Assembly (NCBI GenBank): GCA_020635135.1
Contig: JACKAJ010000016.1
Span: forward strand, 744,001 to 808,000
DNA from: Halobacteriovoraceae bacterium
Lineage (GTDB): Bacteria > Bdellovibrionota > Bacteriovoracia > Bacteriovoracales > Bacteriovoracaceae
Reading direction: 5' to 3'
DNA: 64,000 nucleotides
The position numbers and the translations under genes were made by a program. Position 1 is the first letter of the stretch. Each line of letters opens with the position of its first letter. Below are positions 60,740 through 64,000 of this stretch, one piece after another. The notes under the pieces were generated by a model, which was not told where the DNA came from, ran no database searches, and saw only the letters and a list, made by a program, of their open reading frames with translations.

Positions 60740-61231
60740 CTACGTTTCGATGACAATGAACTTAAATTGTTCAAAGCCAATATCTGCGGAGACATCCATG
60801 AGTTTTTTGATATGCTCAAAATTTAAATCGCGATCCATGATAAGATTGACGACTCCAGAGAAAGGTATTGTCTCATCCGACTCAAAAGTTGTTTTTTCTA
60901 TTTTGTCACGAATACTCATCAACTCATTTCGCAATTTAACTTTATTTTCATTGCTCCACTCTCCATCACCAAGCTCAACAATGAGTTTATTTTCTACAAA
61001 AATATGAAATTCTTTCGACATCTGAATAGTGATACCTTTATGCACTATGGTCTGTGATTCCGACGAAGGTATTCGAACGCCCTTAGGAATAGAGAGTTCT
61101 ACTTCTGAATACGTGTAGTTTTTAATAAGAAAAATGAGAAGAATAACAAGAACATCAAGAAGTGAGTTAAGTTCAACTTCAAAAGGCGTGTCTTTTTTTC
61201 TTCTAAATTTTTTAAAGCCTCTTCGACTCAC
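60740..61231 (-). CDS. ExbD/TolR-family protein (second copy)
   Basis: 163 residues with a GTG start and GGAG upstream. A basic cytoplasmic N-terminus (SRRGFKKFRRKKD) is followed by one membrane helix with the functional Asp (LNSLLDVLVILLIFLI) and a periplasmic domain. The ExbD/TolR family couples proton flow through ExbB/TolQ to motion of a partner protein. It has diverged from its neighbour at 61240, so the two probably form a mixed stator, as AglQ and AglS do with AglR in Myxococcus. Confidence 0.9.
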   Translation of the reverse strand: MSRRGFKKFRRKKDTPFEVELNSLLDVLVILLIFLIKNYTYSEVELSIPKGVRIPSSESQTIVHKGITIQMSKEFHIFVENKLIVELGDGEWSNENKVKLRNELMSIRDKIEKTTFESDETIPFSGVVNLIMDRDLNFEHIKKLMDVSADIGFEQFKFIVIET

Positions 61232-61239
61232 CTTTTCTC

Positions 61240-61731
61240 CTATTCTTCAAACATGATTTGACGAAAAAGTTCAGTTCTTCCTGGTTTCCCTGCCTCATGC
61301 CGTGTATGTCTAATTTGATCTAACAAATTGACAAGGTGTTGGTAGTTAACTTTGTTATCAGACGAAACAAGAACTCTTTCTTCATCTGGGTGATCCGCTT
61401 TGATCCCTTTGATAACATCGTTAAATTCAGCATAGAAATCAGGATTTTCCCAATCTACGTCTATACGTTTTATGATTTTTTTCTTTTTGTAATTTGATAA
61501 AGTTATAGAAGTTTCTGTAACCTCAATTTTAAGTTCAAATTCATCTGGCTTTTCTTGCTCTTCAGTCGAAAGGCGAAAAATAGGAAGATCAGATCCTATT
61601 TCGAAAATTCTCATGAGTTGCGAAGATGCTAGAAGAAAGAAGATGAGAATAAAAATAACATCGAGTATCGGGACTAGATTAAGGGGATTGAATTTTCTCT
61701 TTTTTCGCCTGGCACTCGGGACATTGTACAT
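61240..61731 (-). CDS. ExbD/TolR-family protein (first copy)
   Basis: 163 residues: basic N-terminus (SARRKKRKFNP), a membrane helix with the family Asp (LVPILDVIFILIFFLLAS), and a periplasmic domain with the usual VLVSSDNKVNYQHLVNLLD pattern (..v.i.aD......v...ld..). It is one half of the motor stator with the TolQ-like protein upstream. It lies 8 bases from the next ExbD gene. Confidence 0.93.
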   Translation of the reverse strand: MYNVPSARRKKRKFNPLNLVPILDVIFILIFFLLASSQLMRIFEIGSDLPIFRLSTEEQEKPDEFELKIEVTETSITLSNYKKKKIIKRIDVDWENPDFYAEFNDVIKGIKADHPDEERVLVSSDNKVNYQHLVNLLDQIRHTRHEAGKPGRTELFRQIMFEE

Positions 61732-61759
61732 ATCTTTTAATTCTCACAAATTAATTCAA

Positions 61760-62404
61760 TTATTTATTAACAATTTTCATAGTCCCCAAGATATCGAGAA
61801 GTTTGACCGCATATTGATCAACTTCAGAGATAATCTTTTCAGACTTTGCATTAAGCTTGGCATGAGCAACCATAATACAAATGGCAGAGATCAAACCAAA
61901 AGCTGTCGTATTCATGGCCTTGGAAATCCCAGCCGAGAGAAGTGCTGCACGCTGAGAAGGATCAACGCCTTCCAGACCCGCAAACGCATCCATCAATCCA
62001 AAAATTGTTCCCAAAAGTCCAAGAAGTGTTGAGATGTTGGCAAACAAGTTTAAATACCCAAGTCGCTGCTCCACCATTGGAATAATTTCTAATGCTGACG
62101 CATCGATGGCGTTTTGCACTTGAGCCGTATCTTGGTTAGCTCGTTTAAGACCATTTTTTATAACCCTCGGAAGCAGGGCTTTAGAGCCAGAACAGTATTG
62201 AATCGCTTCCTTTGTTTTATTGGCCAAGACAAGTTTTTGAATCTCATTCATAAAACTTGAAGAATTGATATCATACTTGAGGTACTTCAATGCCCTCTCT
62301 AAAGCGATGCAAATTCCCAAGAAAAAGACCAGGAGGATGACGAGCATGAAAAAGCCCCCGTCATACATAAAGTTGATGAAGTTATTGATAATTCCAACGG
62401 ACAT
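61760..62404 (-). CDS. TolQ/ExbB/MotA-family proton channel protein (AglR-like)
   Basis: 214 residues from the ATG at 62404, which has AAGGAA upstream; an in-frame TTG at 62410 is less likely. Three membrane helices: the first near 14-36 (FFMLVILLVFFLGICIALE), the others in LNLFANISTLLGLLGTIFG and AFGLISAICIMVAHAKLN. The conserved LFANISTLLGLLGTIFGLM and ALLSAGISKAMNTTAFGL blocks are family signatures. It is the ion channel of the motor and the first gene of the nine-gene operon. AglR of Myxococcus has the same role. Confidence 0.93.
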   Translation of the reverse strand: MSVGIINNFINFMYDGGFFMLVILLVFFLGICIALERALKYLKYDINSSSFMNEIQKLVLANKTKEAIQYCSGSKALLPRVIKNGLKRANQDTAQVQNAIDASALEIIPMVEQRLGYLNLFANISTLLGLLGTIFGLMDAFAGLEGVDPSQRAALLSAGISKAMNTTAFGLISAICIMVAHAKLNAKSEKIISEVDQYAVKLLDILGTMKIVNK

Positions 62405-62664
62405 ACTCAAATTCCTTTTTGAAGGGCCCTAACGTATTGCTATTATTAATGATAGCGAAACTTCAATACTCACGTCAAACAATCAAGTGGGCAAGAGTTT
62501 CCCCTTAGAATTTCCCAGCAAAAACTGTCGAATTTTTAGACACCCTAGAAGACTCTATCCACTCTAACCCTCTAAATCAGGGCTAAGTCCCCGTTATTTA
62601 ATGCTCCAGATTTGGCACCATTCTTGGATTATAAAACTGTAGTTAAACGCTAAGGAGTTTAAAA

Positions 62665-63018
62665 ATGAAAGGACTTTTAACCATTATTTTTATGATAGTT
62701 TTACTCAAGTACTCATTTGGGGCAGAAGAAAAAGCTTTTAAATGCCACACTTTTTATAATGAAATGAGTGTGATTGTTGAAGGTAATCAAGTGGCCCTAC
62801 ACAAATACAACAGCTCAGATCGCGAAGTCGCCTCTACTCAAAAAGCAAAAACTATAAAAAAACCCTCTGGTCTCAGTAAAACATTTTACCAAGATGGTTT
62901 AAAACACAAACTTTCTATTAAAAATACTGAGAGTTTTAATGATGTTGATGATTGCTTGGTTGTGACTAATAAAGATGGTCACAAAATGTCATATCCCTTA
63001 ATTTGCGAATCAATCTAA
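62665..63018 (+). CDS. Small exported protein of unknown function
   Basis: 117 residues. AAGGAG before the ATG; signal peptide MKGLLTIIFMIVLLKYSFGA; mature part of about 97 residues, beta-rich, with three Cys (KCHTFY, DDCLVV, LICES). No family is recognised. A large REP-like hairpin begins 2 bases after its stop and may stabilise or end its message. Confidence 0.78.
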   Translation: MKGLLTIIFMIVLLKYSFGAEEKAFKCHTFYNEMSVIVEGNQVALHKYNSSDREVASTQKAKTIKKPSGLSKTFYQDGLKHKLSIKNTESFNDVDDCLVVTNKDGHKMSYPLICESI

Positions 63019-63019
63019 C

Positions 63020-63123
63020 CTTTAAGGTGCCAGGCTCTTTTCGTTAAACCTATGCACTAGACGCAGTGGTTTAACGAAAAGAGCCTGGCACCTTAAAGCA
63101 AAAGCACCTTAAAGCACCTTAAA
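63020..63123. repeat. REP-like element: 31-bp perfect inverted repeat plus direct repeats
   Basis: The arms 63020-63050 and 63068-63098 (outer part CTTTAAGGTGCCAGGCTCTT) are exact inverse copies around a 17-base loop containing CACTAGACGCAG. The word GCACCTTAAA then occurs three times (63088, 63104 and 63114). The third overlaps the stop codon of the minus-strand gene ending at 63119. Confidence 0.9.
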
Positions 63124-63811
63124 TAATTGGCAAAATAGAATTGAGCAGAGTTAAACCTAGCCCTGAAATAACTGGAATCGTAAGATTGTCATCAATTTTA
63201 AAAGCAGACATTAGCTCAGAAAAAGCTCCAATCATTCCCGCAAAAATTGAAAAATAAAAGAGATCATTTCCGGAAGCTCCAATCGCCTTGAGATAAAAGA
63301 AACTCAAAGTATAGCAAACAAGAAAGCATGTAAGTGTTCCTTCAATACTTTTATTGGGAAGAAATTTTTCACGCCCATAAGCACTTCCGACAAGTGAACT
63401 CATAGGATCGGCAACGACTAAAAACATAATAGAAAGAAGAGCAAAGTTTTTGGGAAACAAAAGTAAGCTCAAACCCACCCCGAGGGCATAAAAAGGAAGG
63501 CCAGAAAATTTGTGAACCTCGCTGCCTCTTAAGAAGTGTTTTCCCAAACGACAAAAATGATAATTAACTTTTTTAGATTTAAAGCGAAGCATTTCCAAAC
63601 TAAAAGATAAGCCTGCAACAATTAAAGCAAAACTTGCGACTTCACGAATGCTCAAGCCCAAAATATAGTAAGCAGCAAATCCCAAAACGCCAGGAGTTGT
63701 ATGCCACAACTTTCTCGCGAGGTGGTAATCACCACGCTTGGAAAAATGGATCGCTAAATTGTCAGAGGAGTCTTCAAGACTCATCTCTTTTAAATAAATA
63801 TTTTCATTCAC
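63119..63811 (-). CDS. SEC59/polyprenol- or diacylglycerol-kinase-like membrane protein
   Basis: 230 residues, about six membrane helices. RKLWHTTPG at residue 33 matches the RK..H...G motif, and VVADPMSSLVGSAYGREKF followed by NKSIEGTL matches the D.....G...G.......Ks.eGs motif of CTP-dependent lipid kinases (dolichol kinase, Dgk1, phytol kinase). Substrates of bacterial members are mostly unknown. The last codons lie in the REP-like repeat, so the C-terminus may have been altered by it. Confidence 0.8.
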   Translation of the reverse strand: MNENIYLKEMSLEDSSDNLAIHFSKRGDYHLARKLWHTTPGVLGFAAYYILGLSIREVASFALIVAGLSFSLEMLRFKSKKVNYHFCRLGKHFLRGSEVHKFSGLPFYALGVGLSLLLFPKNFALLSIMFLVVADPMSSLVGSAYGREKFLPNKSIEGTLTCFLVCYTLSFFYLKAIGASGNDLFYFSIFAGMIGAFSELMSAFKIDDNLTIPVISGLGLTLLNSILPII

Positions 63812-63920
63812 ATCACACCTAAATACCTACCCCTAGAATAGTGAACTCCGCCTAAAATCGTCAATTAACTCCAGAAAAACTTACACAGAAAAGGGCTTTT
63901 ATAATTGAGCGCACAATGTC

Positions 63921-63980
63921 TATAATAGAAATAAGAAAGCGATATTGCAGCTTCAATTGCGATTGATTCAAGGAGGAAGC
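63921..63980 (+). promoter_or_regulatory. Promoter and ribosome site of a gene beyond the right edge
   Basis: TATAAT at 63921-63926 and AAGGAGGA at 63971-63978. No ATG, GTG or TTG follows at normal distance before the window ends. Confidence 0.4.
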
Positions 63981-64000
63981 AGCTATTACAACAAGTTATC

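Noticed and set aside
1..64000. tRNA, rRNA and CRISPR arrays
   Set aside because: I found no TpsiC-loop words in a cloverleaf context, no rRNA-like blocks and no regularly spaced direct repeats. A covariance-model scan would be more sensitive.

Overview
The window looks like a chromosomal stretch from an AT-rich, Gram-negative bacterium of the Bdellovibrionota, probably of the Bacteriovorax/Halobacteriovorax type (inference). The signs are low GC by eye, many outer-membrane beta-barrels and secreted lipoproteins, LPS-core glycosyltransferases, and a gliding-motility (Glt/Agl) type envelope machine of the kind known from Myxococcus and Bdellovibrio. I see no rRNA, tRNA, CRISPR array, complete insertion sequence or complete prophage.

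Layout. 0-16 kb, almost all minus strand: the end of a degenerate HD-GYP protein, a small secreted protein, an FMN reductase coupled to queG, pyruvate kinase fused to a ferredoxin domain, a 651-residue coiled-coil protein, a DsbA-like lipoprotein, an operon with a heterodimeric ABC exporter pair and a LolC/FtsX-type permease, and the fatty acid beta-oxidation pair fadJ-fadI. 16-23 kb: a secreted protein, a beta-barrel, then the minus-strand operon sufE-hemB-heptosyltransferase-Kdo transferase-unknown-pilin. 23.4-29.5 kb, plus strand: tandem-GYF membrane protein, tmk, holB, ricT, a catalytically degraded tyrosine recombinase, ribD. 30.5-33 kb: ribE-ribB-ribH and rpsD. 33-41 kb: outer-membrane protein, rmuC, two secreted proteases (M4 thermolysin type and S8 subtilisin type), an ORF6N protein whose gene holds two palindromes, a polysaccharide-lyase lipoprotein and a secreted ankyrin protein. 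41-46 kb: lipoprotein, rhodanese-mdh, an Arg/Asn/Gln-rich protein, an XRE regulator, coaD and an RNA m5C methyltransferase. 46-50.6 kb is accessory in character: a Cys-rich lipoprotein and four small exported proteins, bracketed by inverted copies of one palindromic repeat and a large structured element. 50.6-62.4 kb: a helical lipoprotein and then a nine-gene, tightly overlapped minus-strand operon: TolQ-like, two ExbD-like, a giant TPR protein, a TPR lipoprotein, an FHA/TonB-type trans-envelope protein (GltG-like), a second TPR protein, a small CglF/GltF-like protein and an outer-membrane barrel. Right edge: a REP-like element with 31-bp arms, a polyprenol/diacylglycerol kinase-like membrane protein and the promoter region of a gene beyond the window.

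How the parts work together. The Glt-like operon encodes a full set of parts for a proton-driven machine spanning the envelope: inner-membrane TolQR-type motor, cytoplasmic FHA sensor with a TonB-like periplasmic arm, periplasmic TPR scaffolds and an outer-membrane barrel. The proteases, polysaccharide lyase and beta-oxidation genes fit a life spent digesting other cells or biomass (inference). The most unusual single genes are the pyruvate kinase-ferredoxin fusion, the degenerate recombinase inside a housekeeping operon, and the palindrome-bearing ORF6N gene.
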